This document shows, in pieces, positions 1-10,690 of a stretch of DNA of 64,000 nucleotides (positions are counted from its first letter, which is position 1; each line of letters begins with the position of its first letter). The notes under the pieces are model-generated. The model saw only the letters and a list, made by a program, of their open reading frames with translations. It searched no databases and was not told where the DNA came from. A program made the position numbers and the translations under genes. The stretch is from contig VZRR01006736.1 in assembly GCA_013398015.1 (NCBI GenBank), positions 62,001 to 126,000 on the forward strand, in the 5' to 3' direction. The stretch comes from Oreocharis arfaki (lineage: Eukaryota; Chordata; Aves; Passeriformes; Paramythiidae).

Positions 1-1169
1 TACTGATTTTGATTTGAAATGTATTGTGCTGGGTACATTATCCTCCCAATTTGACTAGTTGTTCTAGCAGCAGACAGTGAGCTGCTTAAAACTGATACAG
101 AGAGCCAGAAGTGAATTCTCTTTTTGACTCAATAATAAAAGGTGCAACAACCATTTCCTGAAAGCCACTCAGTTGTACTTCCTGATGTCTTCTGCTCCAA
201 TAATCTCATGTTAGATGTTAATATCAACAGAACCAACGAATCTATTAGGCATACAAAACTGTAAAAAAAAAAATTCTGGACATGGTAAGTAAAGCAAAGA
301 CAAAAACACTCTATCCAATAGGATATACCATTATTATTATTATTAATAATAATTTTATTATTATTATTATCTCATCTAGGCTACTTGTAACAGGTAATTA
401 AAATCCAAGTCGTGATGTGCCAGTGCTCATAATTATTCTGCATGTCTTTCAGATGTCTGTTTTATCAGCTTATTATTGATCTTTACAGAAACTGAGGTAA
501 GAAGAGAATTATCTTCAGACCTGAAGCAGGACACGGCTGTGAAGGGAAAAAAAACAAAAAAAGAAAATGATAAAAAAAAATTTAAAAAAGGAAATATTGG
601 CATAGATTTGGGGTGGGAATTTCATCCTTTTATTTCATCCTCTAAATACTCAGGAAGCTTTCCTATTTTAAGAAAATCCAGCATTTTTTGTAGATTTTTA
701 AATATTTTATTAGGAAGTTGAAAAAATTATAAAAGCCTAAGATAGATAGATACACACATGCACACAAAAATTAATATAGATAAATATAGATAACTATTGA
801 AAAAAGAAGGAAAGGGCTTCTGAAATGCAACATAGAATCCTTCAGAAGGTAACTGATCTGAAACAGAAACCCCCTTTCCAGGGGGGACTCCATCTGCATC
901 CCAAACACAAGCCCAGGTCTGCAGCGCAGGCTCTGCAATCAGCAGCAGCTGCATGCTGTCACTGAGGTGTAAACCCCCTTTCTTTGTTCTTCACATAGCA
1001 CTTTAAGACTAGCTGACAAATGGGGTCTTAAAGGGGGTCTTAAAGTCTATTTCCCATACACCATTCCTGTGGTTACATATGTAATATATTTGACTCTGGT
1101 TAAGGGTTATGGGTGCATGAGTTGCTGGGGTGCACAGGGGCTCTGCTGCCCCTACCAATGCCCAGGTGG
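1..1169. other. AT-rich non-coding stretch
   Basis: No gene is recognised here. The stretch holds an ATT microsatellite (listed separately), GATA-like short repeats near 740-800, and an imperfect tandem copy of a 12-13 base unit containing ggtcttaaag at about 1022-1046. The short open frames translate to low-complexity Lys/Phe-rich peptides and look like chance. Confidence 0.7.
330..370. repeat. (ATT)n microsatellite with internal inversion to (AAT)n
   Basis: Runs of ATT at 330-345 switch to AAT units around 345-352 and back to ATT at 355-370, so part of the repeat can fold on itself. Seen directly. Confidence 0.95.
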
Positions 1170-1322
1170 CTGAATCCCAATCCCTGGATGTCTTTACAGG
1201 ACATGTAGATGAGGCATTTAGGGACATGGTTTGGTGGTGGATTTGGTAGTAACGGTGTTAGGTTTATGACTGAACAAATGATCTTAAGGGTAATTTCCAA
1301 CCTAAATGGTTCTGATCCTATA
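1170..1322 (+). mobile_element. CR1 LINE 3' tail fragment
   Basis: The sequence follows the 3' terminal part of avian CR1 elements in sense orientation. It contains a tccctggatgtctttacagg-type segment, a gacatggtttggtggtgg segment, then gatcttaagggtaatttcca and aacctaaatggttctgatcc, corresponding to the conserved end just before the ATTCTATG-type terminal repeats. It is diverged and 5'-truncated, as is usual for CR1. The similarity is from memory of the family, not from a search. The 5' limit is approximate. Confidence 0.8.
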
Positions 1323-1471
1323 TTTCTGACACCAGCCCTCTGAGCACACTAGCTTGCTCTGAACCCATCTGCTCAACATACAGAAATGACAAAAATATTC
1401 CTGTATCTCTAACTATGGAAATTCATTTCACAGTTTCCTATGGTTTTATGCCTCAATGTTTGTTTGTTGGT

Positions 1472-1504
<33 letters not shown>

Positions 1505-2224
1505 TTGTTTTAATTTTGCACAGGACAGCTCCTTGAATCATCCATCCACTAACCTCAGTTACCCACAAATTTTCTTAGGCCGTGCTTGTCCTTCATTCCT
1601 TTCAAGATGCATTGCCATGCAGTTTCCAGAGATGGCTTTGTTTGTAATACAGATATACTCAAGAATGGAAAGCAGGCATGGCCGCCTCAAAAGATTGTGT
1701 GAATGTTTATTTGACAGTCAGATGCTAAAGGATATGGAGGGAACAACCAAGTGAAAATGCAAGAGAGCAGAAATTTTGAACATGGAACTATGAACTAAAG
1801 TCTGGCTGGTGGCAGATCTTCCTTTTACAGGGCTTAGTCTGGTTTAGGTGCAGAGAGTTTAATTAAATCAAAAATCAAATAAACTTAATTGCTCATTCCA
1901 AATTCACAAGTTACTTTTTGGAAAGGCTTAGAATATTTTGTTTAGTATATATCTTGCAGGAGCTGAAAGTTCTGCATTTGGACAGGGGTCTTAGCTGTTT
2001 TATACCCAACCTAAGCAGTTCTCCTGATTTCCCTTGCTGTAGCTAGATCTAAAATTCACCTCTGATGTGTTTCTAGGCAACAGAATTGCTTATGAAGTTT
2101 CTGAAAATCTGAAATATAGACTATCCCAAATTACCTAAGAAGCAAAGGTAATAAATGAAGAGCAGCATGAAAGTGTTGGGTTTTTTTTTTTAAACAGATT
2201 TGCTTTTGTGGACAGCTCTTCAGA
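1323..2224. other. non-coding stretch between two CR1 fragments
   Basis: Apart from the TTG microsatellite, nothing is recognised. The sequence is AT-rich with short homopolymers, and no splice-flanked open frame was noticed. Confidence 0.6.
1458..1515. repeat. (TTG)n microsatellite
   Basis: Ten uninterrupted TTG units lie at 1472-1501, flanked by TTTG and TTTTG variants. The 104-codon open frame running through it (1440-1754) begins with a polycysteine run produced by the repeat and is not regarded as a gene. Confidence 0.95.
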
Positions 2225-2527
2225 CTCATAGAATCAGAATACCTTAAGTTGGAAGTGACCCATGAGGATCATCAATTCCAAGTCTCTGCTCCTCACAGGA
2301 CCACCCAACACTGAACAGGATCACTAAGAGTATTCTCTAGATTCTCACTGGATGCTGACAGGTTTGGTGGTGCAGTCACTCCTTTTGGAAGTGAAGGGGA
2401 GCACAACTTCCCCTGATGTAGCTTCATTCCATTTCCATGAGTCCTCTTGCTGATCACCAGAAAGAGAAGATCAGCACCCCTCTGCTGGCCCCCCGCCACC
2501 AGGAAGCTGCAACTGCAATGAGGAAAC
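2225..2527 (-). mobile_element. CR1 LINE 3' fragment, antisense
   Basis: The block opens with catagaatcagaat, the reverse complement of the CR1 terminal repeat. It continues through ttggaagtgacccatgagga and ends in an aggaagctgcaactgcaatgagg segment that matches the antisense of the CR1 3' region. It is therefore a minus-strand copy with its 3' end at about 2225. It is old, with many substitutions and small deletions. The frame at 2293-2529 is a relic of this element. Assigned by recall of the family consensus. Confidence 0.9.
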
Positions 2528-3021
2528 ACTCAGCCCTTAGTTTTACTTTCACTGTGTGCCACTGTAGTAGCATGGCAGTCCCAAAGCAAGAATTCAGTGT
2601 AGCCTTGTACTGACATTTCAAATTTCACTGCTGCCTGTCATGCTGTTTCAAATTCCATGTACAGCACATCAGTTTGGCATTTGTTTTTGAGTAGATGAAA
2701 AAGAATGCAAGGTAGTTGAGAGCAGGATTATGGACTTTGTAAGACTTGCTGTATAGTTGCAAGTCTTGCTTTATGCACAGAAGCTGAGTCTTGTCATTTC
2801 CATCTTGCCCTTCAAACGATCTCTAATGAAATGCAGCAGAATCTTATTCCCATAGGAGATTGATTATTGTGCAGTTTCACACTCATTTAGCTCTTCCTTT
2901 TCTGTTAGAAGGGTATGAGCTGATTATTTACACCACTGTCCACAGCCTTCTGCTTTCTCCATTAGGGAGCTTCTACACCTTCTGCAAATTTCTTCATGAA
3001 AATAACTTCTTATTTTCTGAG

Positions 3022-3067
3022 ATTGCTATATAATCATTGAGGGAAAAAAAAATGATTATATAGCAAT
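3022..3067. repeat. perfect 17-bp inverted repeat (hairpin)
   Basis: Arm 3022-3038 (attgctatataatcatt) and arm 3051-3067 are exact reverse complements, separated by a 12-base A-rich loop. The hairpin sits directly 5' of a duplicated 64-bp segment and probably arose in the same event. Confidence 0.95.
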
Positions 3068-3070
3068 AAT

Positions 3071-3134
3071 ATAAAGGCAGTAGGGATTTTCCCCCTTTTT
3101 ATTCCTAGCAATTTGCATTAACTATATATCCCTA
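3071..3134 (+). repeat. 64-bp segment A, exact copy of 7867-7930
   Basis: All 64 bases from 3071 to 3134 equal 7867-7930 in the same orientation. Identity stops abruptly at both ends (t versus g before, t versus c after). The segment is not simple-sequence: it includes gggattttccccctttttat and a tagcaatttgcattaac stretch. A neighbouring 33-bp segment has its partner elsewhere, so this is a mosaic and not one long duplication. Confidence 0.95.
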
Positions 3135-3145
3135 TATGTATAGCA

Positions 3146-3178
3146 TACATAGTGCTATATGGGTACTGTTTCTTTATA
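3146..3178 (+). repeat. 33-bp segment B, exact copy of 6219-6251
   Basis: Identity of 33 bases (starting tacatagtgctatatggg) in direct orientation, breaking off sharply at both ends. It follows segment A after an 11-base spacer. The first six spacer bases (tatgta) are the reverse complement of the first six bases of this segment (tacata), giving a second small foldback. Confidence 0.95.
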
Positions 3179-4639
3179 GGTGTTTCTCTCCTATAAATAA
3201 AGATAAGAAATTAGTAGAAATAAAATATCTGATATACCTTAAGTGAAAAAGCATTTAACATATAACAGGCAGGAAAGGCAGAGGAAATTAGTGATGACTG
3301 ACACTGTGGGAAAGAGAATAGAAAAAAAAATGAGGAAAAGGGAGAATGCGGAATGGAAAGGAAAAGGAACCTTAATCTTATAATGAAATTAAAATCAAGT
3401 TGCTTTCTTTTTATTCTGCCTCTTGTCATTGAAATGTTAATATGACTTTGACTTGATGAGGAAAGCTGGAGAAAGAATATTCACAGCAATTGAAATAGTG
3501 AAGGCATTTCTGCAACACAGGAATACATACCTCTTTAAAGGGAAAGGAGGCAGGAGACCTCAGGCGGGAAAGAGAATTTAAAGGTTGTGGGTTCCAGTTG
3601 TGAAATCAGTTGTAGGAAAAGACTGACTGCCTGATAAAACTATACCTAAATTACCTACACTCTTGATTATGCAACAAATGCAACCCAGGATATGCATCCT
3701 GAAGCACATCAACTCTGTTTAAATCTTCATGTCCTTATAATCTGCAATTTAATCATTTAGGCAGTTCCACAAAAATTTACTGTGCATTATGAACAGGAAA
3801 ACTCACTGGTACCTTCTCCATGGAGACTGAACCGTATCATCCTGACAATTCAAGTAGAAATCATGTTTGTTTAATTAGATTATGTAAAACACTGTTGGAT
3901 ATACAATTTATAACTGTTTATTGGTTAGCTTGACAGGAGGTATGTATGGGTATTGTTCTATATAGAGGGTATTTCACTCGCACTCAAAACTGGAACCTCC
4001 CTCAGTGTTCTGTATAGTTCCAGAAGTCTTCTTTCAAAGCAGGTATTGACGTTTTCCAGTCTCATTAGGGCCCTGCCATCTGCTGCCTTGATGACTTTGC
4101 AAGGAAGGCTGAGTGACTTAGGATACTTCTTGACAGTATCAAAGATTTTCTTTTAACTTCCTTGTTCTGTGCTCCGCTCTATTGATGAATCCCTCTTGCT
4201 TTGCCTCATCAGTTGTATCTCCCAATCAAAGTCCCCACACGCCACTCATTCATTTTCATTCTATGATATTTCCTTGATTTCAGCACTTGTCTCTCATTCA
4301 CAATGCCTGATCCCTCATACATTATCCATGCTTATTCTATGTACCTTATTTTTGATCCTGGCATATGACAGCCTGTTTTCAGAATTGTTTTTTCTTTAAT
4401 CGTTTCAGCACTGATGTTACTTGTTCCCTTTTTGATATCTCAGATCACTTATAAATGACTGCCCAATAGTTATAACATATTCACACAAACATATTCTGAC
4501 AAGTTTTTATTGTAGTTTATAAGTTGTGCAGAAGTTATATTGAAGTTGTAATTTCAGCAAGCTAAAAAACCAACTGTACAACCATAGATGTAACCTGTTT
4601 CACCTTAGAGTAAAATGGAATAATCCTATGGATTAATAG

Positions 4640-4683
4640 CATATATAGGCAAGTGCTGTTCCATATATAAGCAAGTCCAGTTC
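4640..4683 (+). repeat. 22-bp tandem duplication, imperfect
   Basis: Units 4640-4661 and 4662-4683 both follow the pattern catatata(g/a)gcaagt...gttc, with a few substitutions between them. Confidence 0.85.
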
Positions 4684-4687
4684 CTGG

Positions 4688-4726
4688 GTTTGTTGGTTTG
4701 TTTGTTTGCTTGGTTTTTTGTTTGCT
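4688..4726. repeat. (TTTG)n low-complexity repeat
   Basis: Imperfect TTTG/TTGG units, seen directly. Confidence 0.85.
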
Positions 4727-6218
4727 TTAATTTTAAGCGGGAGAAGGATAAAGGCTATGGGGAAACACAAAATGACAATAGAGCCATTTCTTTAAATCAC
4801 AGATGAGTTCTCATTGTTTTTTGTAAATTTGTATTTCAATCAAACGTGTGTTTTGACATAGTTAGCTATTATTTATACTATTTCTATTGTACACCTAAAT
4901 ATTCTAACATATATTTTTCTCTAAGGGAGGAAAAAGAGGGAAAAAAAAATCTATGTCAAGTCTTCAACTAAAAGACCCATACAGATTTATATATTACCTA
5001 AAACTTTAAATGAAGTTTAAAACAAAATATTTGAGATCTTTCACTATCTTGAGACTTTTATCCTCCGTTTTCCTGATACAGTAAATGATGAAAACTCTCA
5101 GAAGACAATGCATAAGAGAACAAAAACAATGATCAAAGAACTAGAAAACATTTTTTCTGAAAGCTAGTAAGAATTTCTGTTTCTGTTATTTAGGAACTGG
5201 ACGCACGAGAGAAATATGACAGGTCTTCAGAAGTGTGAAAACTTCCATTGGGGACAAATGGGAATAAAGTTTTATCTTTGTTCTTTTTAGACAAAAGCAA
5301 GGAGTAAGGATTTTAAATCATTTCAAAGAAGATCTACATTGGAAATTACAAAGAAAAACGTCTTGCAACCAGAACCATTCAACATCACAGACAGGATCTT
5401 GGAAAGGCCCAGAATCTGTATTACATAAAAGTTTACATAAGGCAAACATCTGTCAGGAAAGGTTTGGTTTCTGTGATGATCTTCCTTGTGGGGCCAAGAA
5501 AGAAAAAAAGGCCATGGCAATATTTGATTCCGTAAATACAGTATGAGTAATTGACATCTCAATCTTCTGCTAAAACAACTGAATGTAATTAATAAAGCAA
5601 CAAATAGATTCAATTACAAGCAAGCAAAACAAATATGTTCAAGCAGGGAAGGTAACATGCCTGTCTTACTTGCTGTGTTGCTGTATATAACCTTGAAATT
5701 CTGGAAATGAAAATTGCTTCCACAGAGCCAGCAGCAGATAACTGCAAGGATCAAGAGAAGATTTGTGGCAGGATTATCCATAATACGAAATGTGTAGGTA
5801 GTAATATGGTTCTTAGCTCTGGTACCAAAAGTGATCAAAGCAAGTGATGAGAAAAAGTAACTTCAGTGAAATATGAAACAGTCAATTCATAAATTACGAA
5901 TAATGAGGACCTCAAAAATCCCATAAAAAGAAAGAGATACTCAAAAGGGTTCCAAAGGGATCTGCGGAATAAATTGTTATGTAACCAGCATCAGCATACT
6001 TGTTCTTGCACTATGCCAGAAAGTGTTTGAAATTAATCAGAATTTTGAAATAGATTTGATTTATCAAGCTAATGAAATGGAAACCTAAAATGTCATTTGA
6101 TTTTGTAATATAATTGAAAAACATATTTATTAAAATGTCATCATGTGCAAACAGCTATTAGTTTTGCTGTTTCTGAATAATTTTTCCCTCTACTCAGCTA
6201 AAAGTTAAATATTTGCCT

Positions 6219-6251
6219 TACATAGTGCTATATGGGTACTGTTTCTTTATA
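6219..6251 (+). repeat. partner copy of segment B
   Basis: Exact 33-bp match to 3146-3178. It lies in otherwise ordinary AT-rich sequence with no foldback around it, which suggests this is the donor and the 3.1-kb site the recipient. Confidence 0.9.
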
Positions 6252-7866
6252 ACTGTGCTGAGAAAGAGTTGTCCTGTATCAGGCAAGGGTCCACTTGGTC
6301 AAGTGTCTATCATTTTGTGATTACTAGGATTGGATGCTCGGGATTAGCATATAAAACATAGTCAAACACAGAGAAATTTTTTCCTTCCAGTATGCTTCCC
6401 CAGTTTTCAGAAAAATTCTGTCTGAAAGAATTCCTAACATTTTTGTTTACAAGATTTTCATGGACTTTTCTTCCACGAATTTGCATCATTACTTTTTCAA
6501 ACTATCTAAACTATGGTATCAAGAATATACTGTGACAAAATGTTTCACAGTGTAATTGAGTGACGCTGACATTTGTTTTAATGGCTACCTGACAATTTCA
6601 TACAAATCATCTCCATCCCCTTCATCTCTGTTGGGAAAACAGTGACTAAATAATTTCCTAAATAAACTCTACATGGCTCTAATTTCTTTCCTCTAGTCAT
6701 GTCATATTTCTATTCATCTCTTCCCAGACTAAGACTTGACAGACTCAGTTTAATATTCCCTGCTGTAAAAATACAGGGTTCCCTGTCTTTGATAAATTTC
6801 TTCACTCTTCACTTTATAATTTTCAATCTACTATTTCATTTTTTGAGCTGTGAGAATCACAGGTATTCCCGAGATGTGGGATCACCACAGGATTGCACAT
6901 TCTCTTTAAAATAACTGCAGACTTCTATTAGGAAAGCAGCTCTGTGCCAGTGTAGAAAGGCTGCTCAAGAACACATTATTACCTCTTGCTATGCAGATAC
7001 TGTTAAAGAATAAATCAGATTTTAAAGTATTTAGACCTGTAATATCAATTACTCATAAATTTTTACAAAAGCAATCAGAATGTGAAAACTGATTGCATTT
7101 CTTGAGGTACCAATGCTTCTCAATTCAAATCACACACAAAATATAAATTATTGATTTTCTCTCCTACTGCTCCTCATTATGTCTCCATCCTTCTAAAATG
7201 AGTCTACTTCCAGCTATTATCTATATACTACTGTAAGTACCAACAGGTTTTCTTGACCTTCTTTCTCAGGATAACTGCAGTAAATCTACTTTGAAATCAC
7301 ATGCTGTTAAACAGAAGCAACAAAATGCGTGCCTGAGAAACGAGGAGTAAAGAGAGAGAAAAAAAAAACCCCTTCTCTGTTTTTTTAGGCTTTGGAAAAA
7401 GTTGGTTGAGTTTTAGCTGAAAGCATCTCTTGTTATCAGTTTTTCCAGACTTATTTCTCAAACCTCAGTTTCAGTTTCTGGTTTTCTTTGTATTAAATTG
7501 CACCAACTTTTTGCTTAGAAGACTGTCTCTCTTCTCCTGAGTTTGCATGGCTGCTCTCTTCTGGTAAAAGATTCTCTAGGAGCAGCCCCATTTATCTGAA
7601 ATAGTTCTGTATATATCCTCTCTCTTTTGCCAATTTTGTAATGTTCATTTTTCTCTTACTGTTTTTTTCTCTGCTTCTGGTAAGCTTCACTCTCATATTT
7701 TTAGAAAATTCAGCTATGTCACTGTGAAGTCTCCTTCAATAAGGAAAAAAAGCTGAACTTCTTTAATCTTGCTTCATAACTAGTATTAATTTATCTTATT
7801 TCACTTGCATTGCTCTAAAGCAATTATAGTCACTCTTTTTTTTCTTAAGTGCAGATGCAAAGTGGG

Positions 7867-7930
7867 ATAAAGGCAGTAGGGATTTTCCCCCTTTTTATTC
7901 CTAGCAATTTGCATTAACTATATATCCCTA
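7867..7930 (+). repeat. partner copy of segment A
   Basis: Exact 64-bp match to 3071-3134. The flanks show no shared sequence and no target-site duplication, so a conventional transposon copy is unlikely. Confidence 0.9.
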
Positions 7931-8391
7931 CTTTTCTCCTTCCATGACTCAGAATGAAACATATACTGTATCTTAAATTAGAAAAATGTAATCTCTAACA
8001 ACCTAAGTACAGTACTTGAATGTCCTTAATCCCTGCTTTTACATTCCCTATAGCAGTTTTTCCCTCAACAGAATTTCATCTGAGAACTTGGATATCTGGC
8101 TGTTAAATATCCTTTCCAAAAGCACTCATGCTTTTATAGTCAAACTTTTAGCCAAAGTTTCCAGTGATATCCTGCACAGCATTCAGATTTTATTTAGATG
8201 ATGGTCATTTCTTCCCTGTTTTTTTATTTTTCTTGCTTAGTTTTCCACTTATATCAAAACTAACAGGTGTCTTATAAACTTATTCACCATTAGCACTGTG
8301 TCATGCAGGCATGCACAATAAATGTCTGTAAAATACTGTTTGTGACCACTCCATGTTCAAACAGGAAAAATTTAGTTGCATTCACTTGTTA

Positions 8392-8423
8392 AATAAAAGG
8401 TTTCAAATTTATATTTTTCTGAC

Positions 8424-8458
<35 letters not shown>

Positions 8459-8481
8459 NNNNNNNNNAAAAAAAAAAAAAA
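8392..8481 (+). repeat. poly(A) tract with upstream AATAAA, containing an assembly gap
   Basis: An AATAAA hexamer lies at 8392-8397. A run of 34 A (8425-8458), nine N (8459-8467) and 14 more A (8468-8481) follows, starting about 27 bases after the hexamer. That spacing is normal for a polyadenylated transcript end, so the tract may be the tail of a processed retrocopy whose body lies upstream. I recognise no parent gene and found no target-site duplication. A plain A-homopolymer is the alternative. The true length of the run is unknown because of the gap. Confidence 0.6.
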
Positions 8482-8505
8482 GCTGGGGAAAATTTTGAAT
8501 TACTT

Positions 8506-8535
8506 TTCTGGCAATTTGAATTCTGGCAATTTGAT
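8506..8535 (+). repeat. 15-bp tandem duplication
   Basis: Units 8506-8520 and 8521-8535 (ttctggcaatttga plus a or t) are adjacent and nearly identical. Confidence 0.9.
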
Positions 8536-10577
8536 CAATTTCTTTAATCAGACAGTTTAGATATGCTTTTTAAAAATAATTGGTTTTATTTGGGTAATAG
8601 CATAGCATTCACCCACTGTCACTTCTCTACACCATACATTTTAAATTTAAGAATCTCTGACAAGCAAATCAAAGAAATGCTGACCTATTTTCCCTCTGGA
8701 AATAATTATTAAAGCAAATGAGATTTGCTTGTCTCAAAGGAATAGTTTTGATTTTTTCCTCATTTTAAAAATATTAAAATAAAAGCTCAAAGTTCTAAAT
8801 AACAGCTTTTTCCTGAGAAGACAGCTTGAATTTTATTTTTTTATAAACTTATATTAAGCAGTTAAATATCAATGGGCAAAAGAAAAAAGTCATTATTAAA
8901 AAAGCTCTTTAAACTACATGACCAAGGCATTTGATATGCATTTAATTAAATCATTATCTTATGGAAAATTATGAGATTTTAGCTAGTTCCCTGGTTTGGA
9001 AAGAATGTATTTTTTATTTGCTCCCTCCCCCAGACATGAATAGGCTGGGGTGTATAAACCTAGGGTGTTTTAGCTATCTATGTTCAGGAAAGGTTTTGCC
9101 AGGGAAACAGTTTTAAAGTTAGCCTTCCTAATTAAGGCTGAGTCAGGGAGAAACAGCCCCTTGAGTCTTGTGCTTTTATTAAACTATTGGATATCAGCAG
9201 TATGTCCCTTGCAGGCATCACAGACCAGTTGATTTTCCTCCTCTTGTACTCTCTGCTCCCCCTTGTCCCTTGAACAAATGTTTATCACTTTCATCCTGTT
9301 GTGGTCTGGGTCAGTTCAGCAGCTATTCTCAGAGCTAAGTGTGTGATACACAGCAATCATTTCATTAACATACATTTTTCTTGCTATTATTATCATACTT
9401 TTGTGTTGTTGAAAAATATCTCCAACAGAAACAGCCAGCAAATATGATATAAAATAACTTGGAAACCTTCTTGATTTCAACTGCACATACTTTTTAAAAT
9501 GTTTAAATCTTCACAGGGTAGTTGCTAGAAAAAGTTTTTTAAAATTTGCAATAAATAGGCAGGCCCCCATTCCCATTTCATTTTTTAAAACCCAGATAGA
9601 AAAATTTGAAAACAAAAAAGTTAAAAAATCTGAAATTCTACCCTGAAATGTGTTGCCCAGAGAGAGGATTCTTTCAGTAAAGTTCCTATACAGCTTAGCA
9701 GAAACAGATTGCAAAAACCTTGCATGCCAAGCCTATACAATATTTCCTTCCTTTTTCAATTAAAGTAGTTCTATTTTTGCACAAGTCAGCATCTAATCCA
9801 CAAAGTCCTAGAAATTGAATAAATATACAACTTTCCCTATAAAGCTTGTGATGGTAAAAGTGTAGGGGTGCCCTTTTGAGATGTAGACATGAACTTTACC
9901 TCACAGTTACCTCATCTCACAACTTTATCTTCATTAAACATATCTCTTGGAGCATTAGATCTGCTCTTAATTCAGTTCATACCTGCCACACTCATAGAAA
10001 TTCTCATTCTGATTAGATCACCTACACTAGACAAAGCCAGAAACCCGATTCATCCTTTCTGTAGTTTATTACTGCAGTCTTGTTAGCAAGCCAAGAGAAG
10101 CTGTCAATTTTTAAAGCAGCAAATATTCATTTAATTTGGGACAACTGCCAAAAAATAATCGAAATTGTAATTCTAATGGCAATGATAATTATGGATAGCA
10201 TTATTCAAATTGCCATAAAAATAATGTTGCAAAAGGCTTACCTCATAAGAATGAAAAAAGAATCTTGGAATTTCTGCCAAAAATCCCAGCATAAACAAAG
10301 CAGTCTTTAGGTGACACGAAGCTTCTGCTTGTGCATGATCCCTCCATCCATTACACAAGCCCAAGTCCACTGACACCAGTAGCAGAATAGTCTTGTTTTA
10401 AGCTGATGCACTGGAAGAGAGAATCAAGCCTTTGCCACATCCTCACTGGCTTCCCATTAGTAATATTATTCCCAGAATGCCTGATATAATCTCCTTGTCT
10501 GAGTAATTATTTTCTGTTTTTTTCTTAGCAAGACACTATTAGATATTTTGCTTTTGATAAAGGCCATGTGAGAATGG
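8536..10577. other. AT-rich non-coding stretch
   Basis: No gene recognised. Around 9000-9350 there is a somewhat more GC-rich block with a gtataaacct string and a later tttattaaact string. It resembles the promoter and poly(A) signals of an LTR, but no ends could be defined, so it is not called. Open frames at 9511-9714 (minus), 9889-10086 and 10080-10310 show no recognisable motif. Confidence 0.55.
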
Positions 10578-10690
10578 GGCCCTGAACAAACCGATCTAGT
10601 GTGTCTTCCCATGACACGTGGATTGGAACCAGATGGATTTTGGAGGTCTCCTCCGACACAAATCATTCCATGATCCTACAATGATCCTGA
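10578..10690 (+). mobile_element. CR1 LINE 3' tail fragment
   Basis: Sense-strand CR1 3' end. A ctgaacaaaccgatctagtg segment matches the family's conserved 'acctgatctagtg' block, followed by attggaaccagatggatttt, then ggaggtctcctccgac, and a degenerate terminal repeat cattccatgatcctacaatg. It is short and old. Assigned from recall of the consensus. Confidence 0.85.

Larger units (their letters stand above)
3179..8424. other. AT-rich non-coding stretch
   Basis: No gene is recognised over about 5.2 kb. Short open frames at 3953-4156, 4169-4399, 5323-5838 (minus), 6699-6914 and 8016-8201 translate to peptides without motifs I know, and none is supported by splice sites or codon bias that I can see. 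The stretch contains the partner copies of segments A and B, a 22-bp tandem duplication and a TTTG repeat, listed separately. Its last part could be the body of a retrocopy ending in the poly(A) at 8425. Confidence 0.6.

Noticed and set aside
1440..1754. 104-codon open frame with polycysteine
   Set aside because: Produced by a TTG microsatellite in one reading frame.
9000..9350. Possible LTR or old transposon, with gtataaacct and tttattaaact strings
   Set aside because: No ends, no target-site duplication and no recognised family; the signals are common in AT-rich DNA.
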